Assembly (NCBI GenBank): GCA_028718575.1
Contig: JAQULN010000148.1
Location: 1 to 7,033 of the forward strand
DNA: 7,033 nt
Source of the DNA: Candidatus Krumholzibacteriia bacterium
GTDB lineage: Bacteria; Krumholzibacteriota; Krumholzibacteriia; LZORAL124-64-63
Direction of reading: 5' to 3'
In this document: piece by piece, positions 1 through 6,072 of the stretch
Position numbering within the stretch: the stretch's first letter is position 1
How the letters are laid out: every line of letters starts with the position of its first letter
Position numbers and translations under genes: made by a program
Notes under the pieces: generated by a model
What the model saw: the letters and a program-made list of their open reading frames with translations, nothing else
What the model was told of the DNA's origin: nothing
The model's database searches: none

Positions 1-369
1 CAGCGCCCGGCCGGCCACGTAGGCAGCGAAGATCCCCACGACCACGGCGTAGAGAAACCACAGGACCAGCGGTTTTCCCATCGTTGTCGCGGTGCCGCCC
101 CAGATCGTGAGCATCGCGTTCGGGCCCTGCCGCACCTTCGCCTGGAATTCCGGCGATCCCATCTCCTTCATACTCGAAGCTTTCGGCAGCGCGTAAGCGC
201 CGTCGGGAATCGCGAGCGCGCGCAATGCGCCGACCGCCGCCGCCTCGTCGGGCAGCTTGCGGTAGTCGTTGGCGTGGTAGCCGAGCACCATGTGGATCAG
301 ACTGCTCAGCACGAAGACGAAGACGGCCGCGAGCAGGATCGGCAGCCAGAGCGAGACGATGGGGACCAT
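1..369 (-). CDS. Partial small membrane protein of unknown function (N-terminal 123 residues)
   Basis: The reading frame is open from an ATG at 369-367 down to the left edge, so the C-terminus lies outside the window. The start is well supported: a near-perfect AAGGAGG (complement of 377-383) sits 7 bases upstream. Residues about 4-30 form a hydrophobic helix (LWLPILLAAVFVFVLSSLIH) ending in a His. A soluble stretch of about 70 residues follows, with the motifs GYHANDYRKLPDE (30-42) and LPKASSMKEMGSPEF (61-75). A second hydrophobic segment begins near residue 100 (KPLVLWFLYAVVVGIFAAY), so the protein is probably an inner-membrane protein with at least two helices. I recognise the YHxNDYxxLP and SSMKEMGSPEF pattern as belonging to a conserved hypothetical family, but I know no function for it. 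It is transcribed divergently from the 636-1151 gene. Confidence 0.8.
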   Translation of the reverse strand, partial: MVPIVSLWLPILLAAVFVFVLSSLIHMVLGYHANDYRKLPDEAAAVGALRALAIPDGAYALPKASSMKEMGSPEFQAKVRQGPNAMLTIWGGTATTMGKPLVLWFLYAVVVGIFAAYVAGRAL

Positions 370-376
370 GGGCGAG

Positions 377-383
377 CCTCCTT
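377..383 (-). promoter_or_regulatory. Strong Shine-Dalgarno site of the partial membrane protein
   Basis: The complement reads AAGGAGG, a full match to the anti-Shine-Dalgarno consensus, 7 bases before the ATG at 369. It decides the start of a gene that would otherwise be easy to miss because it is cut by the window edge. Confidence 0.75.
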
Positions 384-523
384 GTTCGAGTTTCAACGCG
401 CCGCGGTCTCGGGTGGTCCCATCGCGGGTGATCCAACCCAGACTATCGGTGAAGGGCCGCCGGCGAAAGGTCAAATGTTTGTCGGGATGCGTCCGCCTGA
501 CGGAAGTGATTGTTAATTAGCAA

Positions 524-539
524 GATCCGCAACCGGATC
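524..539. repeat. Perfect inverted repeat, possible operator
   Basis: GATCCG, a CAAC spacer and CGGATC form a perfect 6-base inverted repeat with a 4-base spacer. It lies in the 266-base divergent intergenic region, about 15 bases upstream of the putative -35 box at 554. It could be a regulator half-site pair or the hairpin of a leader transcribed from elsewhere. A 6-base repeat can also occur by chance in GC-rich DNA. Confidence 0.3.
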
Positions 540-553
540 GCATCTGTTGCCCA

Positions 554-582
554 TTGCCTGCCGCGGCGGAGCGAGCTAACAT
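554..582 (+). promoter_or_regulatory. Putative sigma70-like promoter for the double-CxxC secreted protein
   Basis: TTGCCT (554-559) and TAACAT (577-582) are separated by exactly 17 bases, each matching four of six consensus positions. A start of transcription near 589 would leave a leader of roughly 47 bases before the GTG at 636. The rest of the intergenic region (370-553) shows no convincing promoter for the minus-strand gene. Confidence 0.4.
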
Positions 583-635
583 ATCCGCTCGGTTATTCAA
601 GAATGATTCCGGCAATGAACCAAGAGGAGTCGCCC

Positions 636-1151
636 GTGAAAACCTCGTTCCTCGTTTGTTGTCTCGCGCTCGCCGCCACGCCGCTTCTGGCCGTTGATCC
701 GGCGGCGATGAAAACCCCGTCCGGTTGGTTCGATATGACGGGTTGCGTCTTCTGCAAGCATCTGGTCGAAGATCCGCAGCTCCTGGACCACGTGTCCTGG
801 GAGACTCACCTCATCAAGCAGGGGATGCTCTACATCACCGTCGTCGATCCGGCTTACGCCGACGCCTACGTGCAAGCCAACCAGGCCATGGAGACACTCG
901 GCAACGACATGATGGCCGGCAAGATCGACCCCGCCACGGTCAAGATGTGCGGCAGTTGCCAAGAGTTCGGGATGCTCATGATGGGTGGCGTCGACGTGGA
1001 GGTCATCCGGGGCGATGCGGCGGATGTCACCTTGATCACGGCGGCTGATCCGCAAATGATCGCGAAGATTCATGCCTTCGCTGAACGCAATCAGAAAGAG
1101 TTCGCGTTGTTGGCGAACGACGCCGCGACGGGCCTCCGACACGCGCACTGA
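636..1151 (+). CDS. Secreted 171-residue protein with two CxxC motifs, function unknown
   Basis: An in-frame ORF opens at 510, but the GTG at 636 is the preferred start. It is preceded by AAGAGGAG (about 622-629) at good spacing, and starting there puts a clean Sec signal peptide at the N-terminus: KTSFLVCCLALAATPLLA, with likely cleavage after A19. The mature part of about 152 residues has CVFC (37-40), followed by K-H-L, and CGSC (105-108). H52 and H58 lie in a HVSWETHLIKQGM stretch, which precedes a strand-like LYITVVD. The paired CxxC motifs and nearby His residues suggest metal binding or a redox/disulfide role outside the cytoplasm, but there is no thioredoxin WCxxC context and no haem CxxCH. 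I think this is a conserved hypothetical family; I cannot name it. Many Met residues (M92, M93, M104, M113, M115, M116) near CGSC would also be compatible with copper handling. That is speculation. Confidence 0.8.
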   Translation: MKTSFLVCCLALAATPLLAVDPAAMKTPSGWFDMTGCVFCKHLVEDPQLLDHVSWETHLIKQGMLYITVVDPAYADAYVQANQAMETLGNDMMAGKIDPATVKMCGSCQEFGMLMMGGVDVEVIRGDAADVTLITAADPQMIAKIHAFAERNQKEFALLANDAATGLRHAH

Positions 1152-1157
1152 GCCTGG

Positions 1158-1172
1158 CGCCGCTCTGCGGCG
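1158..1172 (+). terminator. Weak hairpin after the double-CxxC gene
   Basis: CGCCGC, TCT and GCGGCG form a perfect 6-base stem with a 3-base loop, 7 bases after the TGA at 1149-1151. The downstream sequence (AGCCTTTG) carries only three T residues, so as an intrinsic terminator it is weak. No good promoter for the next gene was seen in 1173-1309, so transcription may partly continue into the HDOD gene. Confidence 0.3.
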
Positions 1173-1309
1173 AGCCTTTGATCAACTTCGCCTTTCGGCT
1201 GCCGATCTCTAAGCGGTGATCGCCGCCGATTGCCGCAACCCGGGCGCCTCGGTCCGTTGCCGCGGGGTCCGGCTGCCGGCGGAACTCTGCCCGACCGGGG
1301 AGCGCGCCG

Positions 1310-2773
1310 ATGAACTCAGCCGATGTCTTCGCCCAGATCGAGACCATGGGCGACCTGCCCAGTCTGCCCCGCACCTTACTGGGCATCCAGAACGTAGCGA
1401 GCGACGAGCGGTCGTCGGCCGAGGACCTCGCCCGGGTGATTCTCGAGGACCAGGCGCTGACCATGCGCGTGCTGAAGGTCGTCAACAGCGCGCTCTACCA
1501 GCGCCGTGAGGCCGAGCGGGTGCGCACGGTGCACCGCGCGGTGATCGTGATGGGCTTCGAGACCGTGCGTAAGCTGGCGCTTGGGCTGTCAGTCTTCGAC
1601 ATGATGAGCAAGCTCTCGCGCTCGCCGCACTTGGCGGACATCGCGCGCCACTCGTTGATCACGGCCGGACTGGCGCAGGTCCTCGCCGAAGCCTCCGGCA
1701 AGGTCCCGCCCGAGGAAGCGTTCGTGGCCGGTCTGATCCACGATATCGGCAAGATCGTCCTGATCGAGTGTTCGCCGCCGACCATGGATCTGGTGCAACG
1801 CGACGTTGCTGCCGGTCTGTCCCTGCTCGCCGCCGAACGCCGCCGATTCGGCATCACGCACGACCGCGCTGGCCGCCGCCTCGCGGTGCGGTGGCAGTTG
1901 CCGGAGGATTTGCAAAACCTGATCGGCGATCACCACGATATCGATCCGTTGGCGCCGCCGCGGCGCCTCGATCCCGCGCTCGCGGTGCTCGTCTATGCCA
2001 ATGCCATTGCGCGTTTCGGCGACAACGGCGACCAGAACGGGCCGGACCAACGGGTCTTGCACCACGCGGTTCGCTGTCTCGCCATTCCGTCGTCGCGACA
2101 CGAGACGTTGCTGGCGGCCATGGAGCGCGAGGTCGTCGACCTTGCGCTGCGCATCGGGCTCGAACCGTCCGATCTGGCCGATTATCGCAAGGTGATCAAT
2201 GTCGAAGGCAGCGCCTCGGTCGCGCCTCCCCAACTGACACCGGAGGAGATCGCACGCCGCACCGCGAACTTGCTCAGCCTCTACCAGGAGATCGGCCGCG
2301 GTGTCGCCGAGGGCCGTGACGGCGACGAACTGGTCGCGATCATCCTCGAGGGGGCGATCGAGTTCCTCGGTTTCGAACGCCTGGTGCTCTTGCGCGCCGA
2401 TCGCCTGGGGCGGTGCTTTACGCCCTGGCAATGGGCGGGCTCGGGGTCGCGGGAACTGGCGGAACAGATCGCGCTGCCGCTGCGGCGTGAAAGCGGCGCG
2501 CTGGCCCTCGCCGTGATCGAGAAACGCATGATCCACGCGCCGAACGCCCGCAGCGAGGCGTATGGGGGGTTGATCGGCGATGATTTGCTGGCCGCCGCTC
2601 GCTGCGCCGGGTTCGCGGTCGCACCCGTGCGCACGCCGGCCAGCGTGGTCGGCGTTCTCTACGCCGATGCCGGCGCCGACGGCGCCGATGTCGGAGCCGA
2701 GCAAGCCAAAGAACTGGCCGGACTGGCCGCGCAAATCGGCTTGGTGTGCGGCATGGCCGCCGTGGAAACGTAA
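1310..2773 (+). CDS. HDOD domain protein with C-terminal GAF-like domain (signal transduction)
   Basis: This 487-residue cytoplasmic protein starts at an ATG with GGGGAG (1297-1302) seven bases upstream. Residues about 10-215 form an HDOD domain. It begins LPSLPRTLLGI and continues with ARVILEDQALTMRVLKVVNS (41-60), typical of the family's N-terminal helices. H114, the HDIGK motif at 144-148, H184 and the HHD at 208-210 follow at the usual places, so HD-type residues are largely kept. Residues about 320-483 resemble a GAF domain (start LLSLYQEIGRGVAEG, then FERLVLLRAD, end VVGVLYADAG and a final helix). HDOD proteins are related to HD-GYP phosphodiesterases but usually act as signalling or scaffold proteins in motility, stress and cyclic-di-GMP-linked responses. 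The GAF domain would sense a small ligand or a partner. No partner gene is visible nearby, so the pathway cannot be assigned. It ends with TAA, convergent to the next gene. Confidence 0.9.
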   Translation: MNSADVFAQIETMGDLPSLPRTLLGIQNVASDERSSAEDLARVILEDQALTMRVLKVVNSALYQRREAERVRTVHRAVIVMGFETVRKLALGLSVFDMMSKLSRSPHLADIARHSLITAGLAQVLAEASGKVPPEEAFVAGLIHDIGKIVLIECSPPTMDLVQRDVAAGLSLLAAERRRFGITHDRAGRRLAVRWQLPEDLQNLIGDHHDIDPLAPPRRLDPALAVLVYANAIARFGDNGDQNGPDQRVLHHAVRCLAIPSSRHETLLAAMEREVVDLALRIGLEPSDLADYRKVINVEGSASVAPPQLTPEEIARRTANLLSLYQEIGRGVAEGRDGDELVAIILEGAIEFLGFERLVLLRADRLGRCFTPWQWAGSGSRELAEQIALPLRRESGALALAVIEKRMIHAPNARSEAYGGLIGDDLLAAARCAGFAVAPVRTPASVVGVLYADAGADGADVGAEQAKELAGLAAQIGLVCGMAAVET

Positions 2774-2828
2774 CCGTATGGCGGGTCCAGGCGCGGCGCC
2801 GCCGGCTTGGGTCGATGCCGAAATAACA

Positions 2829-2854
2829 AAGGGCCGCCCTAACGGGCGGCCCTT
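2829..2854 (-). terminator. Strong intrinsic terminator between convergent genes
   Basis: AAGGGCCGCCC and GGGCGGCCCTT form a perfect 11-base stem with a TAAC loop. On the minus strand the hairpin is followed by TTTGTTATTT (complement of 2830-2821), a good U-rich tail, and it lies 19 bases after the stop of the 2874-3593 gene. On the plus strand only TT follows before GACC, so it would act less efficiently for the HDOD gene, whose stop is 55 bases away. Confidence 0.85.
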
Positions 2855-2873
2855 GACCGAGCATCACTCCATA

Positions 2874-3593
2874 TCAGCGGAACATATTCTTGATGTCGCT
2901 CCAAGTGCCGTTCTCGACAGCAATCGGTTGCTCGATCAAAAAGTTGGCGCCGCCGGCATAGAGACCCCAGAACATATCGAAGATGAACGGCGCGGGTACC
3001 GACGAACCGTCGCCGCCGTCCGGGTTGAAGCAGCTGTCGGTGATCTGGATGCTGTCGTGGATATAGACCGCCGACGGTATTTCGGTGGGCGAGGTCCCCA
3101 GCAGATAGAACGTGTCCATGTCGGGTTCGTCGATGGTGTCCTGAGACCACCAGGCCGCCAGGACGTACGAGCCGCCGACTTCCAGCGTGACCGGTTCAGC
3201 CAGCGCGAGATAACGGTAACCCTCATCGCGGATCGGAGCGCTGGTTCCCGCCGGCAGCATGACCTGCGCGATCAACGACATATCGGCGCGATCGAACAGC
3301 GCTACCCCGTGGTTGAACACGAAGCCGTGCTCGGCATAGACCGGCACGTCCCAGTAAGGCTCGTTGTCCGGGTTCATGTCGAACGCGCCGAGGTGCGTCA
3401 CGCTCAGATTCTGGTTGCCGAGGACGGTGAACGCGTTGCCCAGGACCTGGTTCACGTAGAAATTGAAGAAGTAGTAGTTGTGCCCACGGGCGTGTTCAAT
3501 GTCGAAACCGACCGCCGGGACGGCTGCGATCGCGCTCGCGGCGGCCGTCAGGCAGCAGCCAGTCAGGAGTAGAATCTTGAACAAGCGCATCAT
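2874..3593 (-). CDS. Secreted protein of unknown function (239 residues)
   Basis: The protein starts MMRLFKILLLTGCCL, followed by an Ala-rich stretch, which is a Sec signal peptide with likely cleavage after AIA near residue 23. LTGC at 10-13 formally matches a lipobox, but the hydrophobic core before it would be very short, so type I cleavage is preferred. The mature part is rich in aromatic residues and beta-strand-like segments: LSVTHLGAFDMN (63-74), HGVALFDRADMSLIAQVML (95-113), RYLALAEPVTL (127-137), GSYVLAAWWSQ (141-151). The pattern of a strand, then an 'F/W D' strand, then 'A G x S Y V' recalls the beta-sandwich domains of DUF4082-like and PEP-CTERM exported proteins, but there is no PEP-CTERM anchor. 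The end is ENGTWSDIKNMFR. AGGAG lies 4 bases before the first ATG (3593) and 7 before the second (3590), so the true start may be the second Met. The gene has its own promoter and terminator and appears monocistronic. Confidence 0.75.
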   Translation of the reverse strand: MMRLFKILLLTGCCLTAAASAIAAVPAVGFDIEHARGHNYYFFNFYVNQVLGNAFTVLGNQNLSVTHLGAFDMNPDNEPYWDVPVYAEHGFVFNHGVALFDRADMSLIAQVMLPAGTSAPIRDEGYRYLALAEPVTLEVGGSYVLAAWWSQDTIDEPDMDTFYLLGTSPTEIPSAVYIHDSIQITDSCFNPDGGDGSSVPAPFIFDMFWGLYAGGANFLIEQPIAVENGTWSDIKNMFR

Positions 3594-3636
3594 GAGGCTC
3601 CTCTCTCCGTTGAGTGATTGGACGCACGCATGCGCG

Positions 3637-3664
3637 AGTATATCACAAGAATGTGCCAGTTCAA
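3637..3664 (-). promoter_or_regulatory. Extended -10 sigma70-type promoter for the secreted protein
   Basis: On the minus strand, TTGAAC (complement of 3659-3664) and TATACT (complement of 3637-3642) are separated by 16 bases. The dinucleotide TG lies one base before the -10 box (TGATATACT), the classic extended -10 element. Transcription would start near 3630, giving a leader of about 37 bases. This is the best promoter in the window. The region between it and the stop of the LysE-like gene (about 3665-3819) shows no gene and no convincing terminator. Confidence 0.65.
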
Positions 3665-3819
3665 GACGAACTTTTTACGCGACAACAGATTAGATCGGAA
3701 GGTCAGAGCATCGGCGCCGTGGTCGTCGAGCGGGCAATGTCATCATCCTGCAGGTGTGACAAATGCAATCTTGACCGGCTCGACGGCCCTGATCCGAAGG
3801 GATTCCGGTCGTGGTGAGC

Positions 3820-4449
3820 TCAGGAACAAGCCTGCCACAAGGCGAAGCAACCCGCGCACAGCAGTAGGATGGCGAGCGTTCGTTGCGCGGTCGACAGTCT
3901 CTGCACCTGCAATCCAGCGCTCCAACGACGAATGATTCGCAATAAGACGAAAAACCAAGCGACGACGCCCAGGCCGACGCCAAGGGCGAACGCGCCGGGC
4001 GCGCGGTCCGGATCCAGGCCGAACGAGATACTGATCGTGATCAGTGCCAACCAGTTGAAGGGAATGGCGGGATTGACGACGACCAGCGTCGCGCCCAGGC
4101 GAAACTAGTCGCGCAGGCGGGCTCTGACGACGTTGTCGCCGGACTCGGCCTGGCACCCGGCGACCTGGCGGCGAAAAAAGAAGAACGGTCCGAGCCCGAC
4201 CAGCAGCAGCGAGCCGAGAATCTCCGCAACATTGGCCGCTCGCGGCCAATAGTCGAGCAACTCGCCGGCGCCGAACAGGATCGCCAGGCACCAGCCGGCT
4301 TCGATCAACGCCGCGCCGGCGGCCAACGCCAGGCCGTGGTCATAACGCCCGGCGAAGCCGCGCCGGCAGACGAAGATGGACACGGCGCCTGCCACGGGCA
4401 TCGAGGCGACCCAGCCGATCGCGAAACCGAGCAACAGCGACCAGATCAT
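3820..4449 (-). pseudogene. LysE/RhtB-type exporter interrupted by an in-frame TAG
   Basis: An ATG at 4449-4447 overlaps the previous stop as ATGA, and GGGAG (complement of 4461-4465) lies 11 bases upstream. The frame runs 114 residues, meets TAG at 4107-4105, and continues open in the same frame for 94 more residues to TGA at 3822-3820. The total of about 209 codons is the normal LysE/RhtB length. The first half has helices IWSLLLGFAIGWVASMPVAG (2-21), LALAAGAALIEAGWCLAILF (40-59) and a third ending in FFFFRRQ (88-94). The second half has GATLVVVNPAIPFNWLALI, matching the family's Asn-Pro helix, and two more helices. The second half has no independent start with a ribosome site before that helix. 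LysE-family proteins export amino acids or related small molecules across the inner membrane. The stop could be a real inactivating mutation, a sequencing error, or a suppressed amber codon. Family is fairly sure; functional status is unknown. Confidence 0.75.
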
Positions 4450-5171
4450 GGCCCAGCGAACTCCCGTCGCGCCGCGGTAAGGTCTTCGATCGTGTCGATC
4501 TCGCGACAGGTCAGATCGCCTAGGTCGACCGGCGTGATCGCGTAGCCGGCCTCAATGGCCGCTACGAATGCCGTTTCATAGTACTCGTTCTGCAGGCGAC
4601 CGGCGGCTTTGCGCTCGCGGAGGATCGCGAAGATCTCAGCGGTCAGCGCGGCTGAGAAGATCTCGATGCCGATCGATTCCCCGGCGGCATTCGCGGGCGG
4701 AATGCTTTTACTGAGGTCGACGACCATCCCGTCCGGACCGATCCTCACTTTCATCTCCTCGGTTCCGAGTCCGCCGCGAGTACGCAAGCCCAAACGGTTC
4801 GGCGCCGGATGGGCGAGCAGACGGTCGATCACCGCCGGTTCGAAGACGATATCGCTGTCCAATAACACGATGCTTTCATCTGACGCCCAATCGGCCAACA
4901 TCAACGACCAGGCGTTATTCGTCGTTGCGTAGTCATGATTGCGCGCGTAACGCACGGCGAGCCGGGGAAAGCGGGCGCCGAGGGCGGACCTGATCATGTC
5001 GCCGCGATAGCCATCGACGATGACAAATCGATCAACGCCGCGGTCGACAAGGATGCGCACGGCGCGTGTTAAAATCGATTCGCCGCCGACATCCAGCAGA
5101 CATTTCGGGCGCTCGTCAGTCAGAGGACGCAGGCGTGTCGCCTGACCCGCCGCGAGCAGAACTGCTTGCAC
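4446..5171 (-). CDS. Nucleotidyltransferase of the COG1213/LicC-like cytidylyltransferase family
   Basis: The 241-residue protein starts at a GTG at 5171, supported by AGGGAGG (complement of 5178-5184) six bases upstream and by the family N-terminus QAVLLAAGQATRLRPLT, followed by RPKCLL. This is the nucleotide-binding loop, with Ala11 where Gly is usual (GQATR rather than GxGTR). NHDYATTNNAWSL (78-90) and DSD (105-107) match the base- and metal-binding regions. EEMKVRIGPDG (138-148), SKSIPPANAAGESIGIEIFS (154-173), EYYE (196-199) and EIDTIEDL (224-231) are typical of phosphocholine/alditol-phosphate cytidylyltransferases such as LicC, inositol-phosphate cytidylyltransferase and phosphonate PntC. 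The likely reaction is CTP plus a phosphate or phosphonate monoester giving the CDP/CMP derivative and pyrophosphate. The substrate cannot be read from sequence. There is no fused transaminase or phosphotransferase domain; those partners are the neighbouring upstream genes. It overlaps the preceding gene by 56 bases. Confidence 0.85.
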   Translation of the reverse strand: MQAVLLAAGQATRLRPLTDERPKCLLDVGGESILTRAVRILVDRGVDRFVIVDGYRGDMIRSALGARFPRLAVRYARNHDYATTNNAWSLMLADWASDESIVLLDSDIVFEPAVIDRLLAHPAPNRLGLRTRGGLGTEEMKVRIGPDGMVVDLSKSIPPANAAGESIGIEIFSAALTAEIFAILRERKAAGRLQNEYYETAFVAAIEAGYAITPVDLGDLTCREIDTIEDLTAARREFAGP

Positions 5172-6072
5172 TTCGGGCCTCCCTCGGTGCGAGGAAAAGC
5201 GGCGAACGGTCGGCGATCATGCGCAGTAAGAAAACCGACAGACCCCAGGTCGTGCCGAACACGAGCGCGGTCCATAGGTACCAGTCGGGCCGGCCCACGA
5301 CTCCGGCGACCATGATCAATGTCAAGTGCATGGTCGGTCCCATCCAGACGGCCATACGCAACAAAGGCAGCCTCCGTTGCTTCCACAAAGTCAGCGGTTC
5401 GTCGTTTGCCATGAGATAGTTCCGACAGTGCTGGCCGTACCATAGTCTTACGTAGATGGCGAACATGCCGACCAGCAGCCGGTCGACTCGGTGCGTGCCT
5501 TCCTGCCGCCAGACCGCGGTTTGTTGCTGCAACCCGGCGAGTTCCTGATGCGGATCGCGACGCCGGTCGTAAACGCGCTCGAGCCATTCGTTGCGCAGGC
5601 GGTCGACCATGGCGCTCCACCAGGCGAAGCTCAAGCCGGCCGGCACTCCCATGAACCAGCTCAGCCGCGGATCGCCGAACTGCACGGCCAGACCGTGCAG
5701 CAAGCTGATGATCAGGGTGACCTGGATAATGTAGTCGACCAAGCCGTCCAGGATGTAGCCGGTCAGCGAGCTGGTGCCGCGTACTCGCGCCAGCATCCCG
5801 TCGGCGCAGTCGAGCACGTTGGTCGCAAAGAGTAGAATTGCCCCGGCCAGGTAGCCAGCCGGCGTGCCTTGCCAGAAGCACCAAGCCGAGGCGAAGCCTG
5901 GAATCAAACTCGCCAGCGTGACCTGATTGGGGGTGATGCGGCCGAGGGCCAGCGCTTTGACCAGCAGGAACGCGAGCGGGCGGTAGAGGAATACATCGAG
6001 CGGCTCCTCGAGTTCGAGCGCCTTCAGCATGCCCCGATACTCGCGCAGGTAGCGGCGAGCCGTCACTCTCAT
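5116..6072 (-). CDS. CDP-alcohol phosphatidyltransferase family membrane enzyme
   Basis: The 318-residue integral membrane protein carries the complete CDP-alcohol phosphotransferase signature: D88-x2-D91-G92-x2-A95-R96-x8-G105-x3-D109-x3-D113 (DCADGMLAR, then GYILDGLVD). These Asp residues bind the metal and the CDP-linked substrate. RITPNQVTLASL (45-56) before it is the usual lead into the first helix pair and, with EPLDVFLYRPLAF (23-35), resembles the phosphotransferase half of di-myo-inositol-phosphate-phosphate synthase. After the catalytic helices there is a polar, charged stretch (about 157-195) and then further helices near residues 200 and 240-295. The protein is longer than bacterial PgsA or PssA (about 180-250 residues). 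The enzyme moves a phospho-alcohol from a CDP carrier to a hydroxyl acceptor. The adjacent cytidylyltransferase probably supplies the CDP substrate. The ATG overlaps the aminotransferase stop as ATGA. The C-terminal tail is Ser/Ala/Gly-rich and encoded in the region overlapping the next gene. Confidence 0.9.
   Translation of the reverse strand: MRVTARRYLREYRGMLKALELEEPLDVFLYRPLAFLLVKALALGRITPNQVTLASLIPGFASAWCFWQGTPAGYLAGAILLFATNVLDCADGMLARVRGTSSLTGYILDGLVDYIIQVTLIISLLHGLAVQFGDPRLSWFMGVPAGLSFAWWSAMVDRLRNEWLERVYDRRRDPHQELAGLQQQTAVWRQEGTHRVDRLLVGMFAIYVRLWYGQHCRNYLMANDEPLTLWKQRRLPLLRMAVWMGPTMHLTLIMVAGVVGRPDWYLWTALVFGTTWGLSVFLLRMIADRSPLFLAPREARSASSSARGGSGDTPASSD

Noticed and set aside
510..635. 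N-terminal extension of the double-CxxC protein to the ORF start at 510
   Set aside because: It would place an Arg-rich stretch of 42 residues before a clear signal peptide, whereas the GTG at 636 has a ribosome site and puts the signal peptide at the N-terminus.
597..1148. Long minus-strand ORF opposite the double-CxxC gene
   Set aside because: Composition is His/Arg/Asp-rich without domain logic; it is a shadow of a real gene in GC-rich DNA.
1589..2734. 381-residue minus-strand ORF opposite the HDOD gene
   Set aside because: It lies wholly antisense to a well-supported HDOD-GAF protein and has no recognisable motif or ribosome site.
2791..2812. GC palindrome (GCGGCGCCGC) after the HDOD stop as a terminator
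   Set aside because: It has no loop and no T-tract, and a much better hairpin follows at 2829-2854.
2580..3572. 330-residue plus-strand ORF spanning the end of the HDOD gene, the terminator and the secreted gene
   Set aside because: It runs through a strong hairpin and opposite a gene with a signal peptide and promoter; its residues look like antisense translation.
3626..3636. CGCATGCG palindrome near the expected transcription start as an operator
   Set aside because: Too short and too expected in GC-rich sequence to support without conservation data.
3820..4050. A separate small membrane protein starting inside the second half of the exporter
   Set aside because: The only start (TTG at 4050) falls inside a conserved helix and has no ribosome site; same-frame continuity with the first half shows one interrupted gene.
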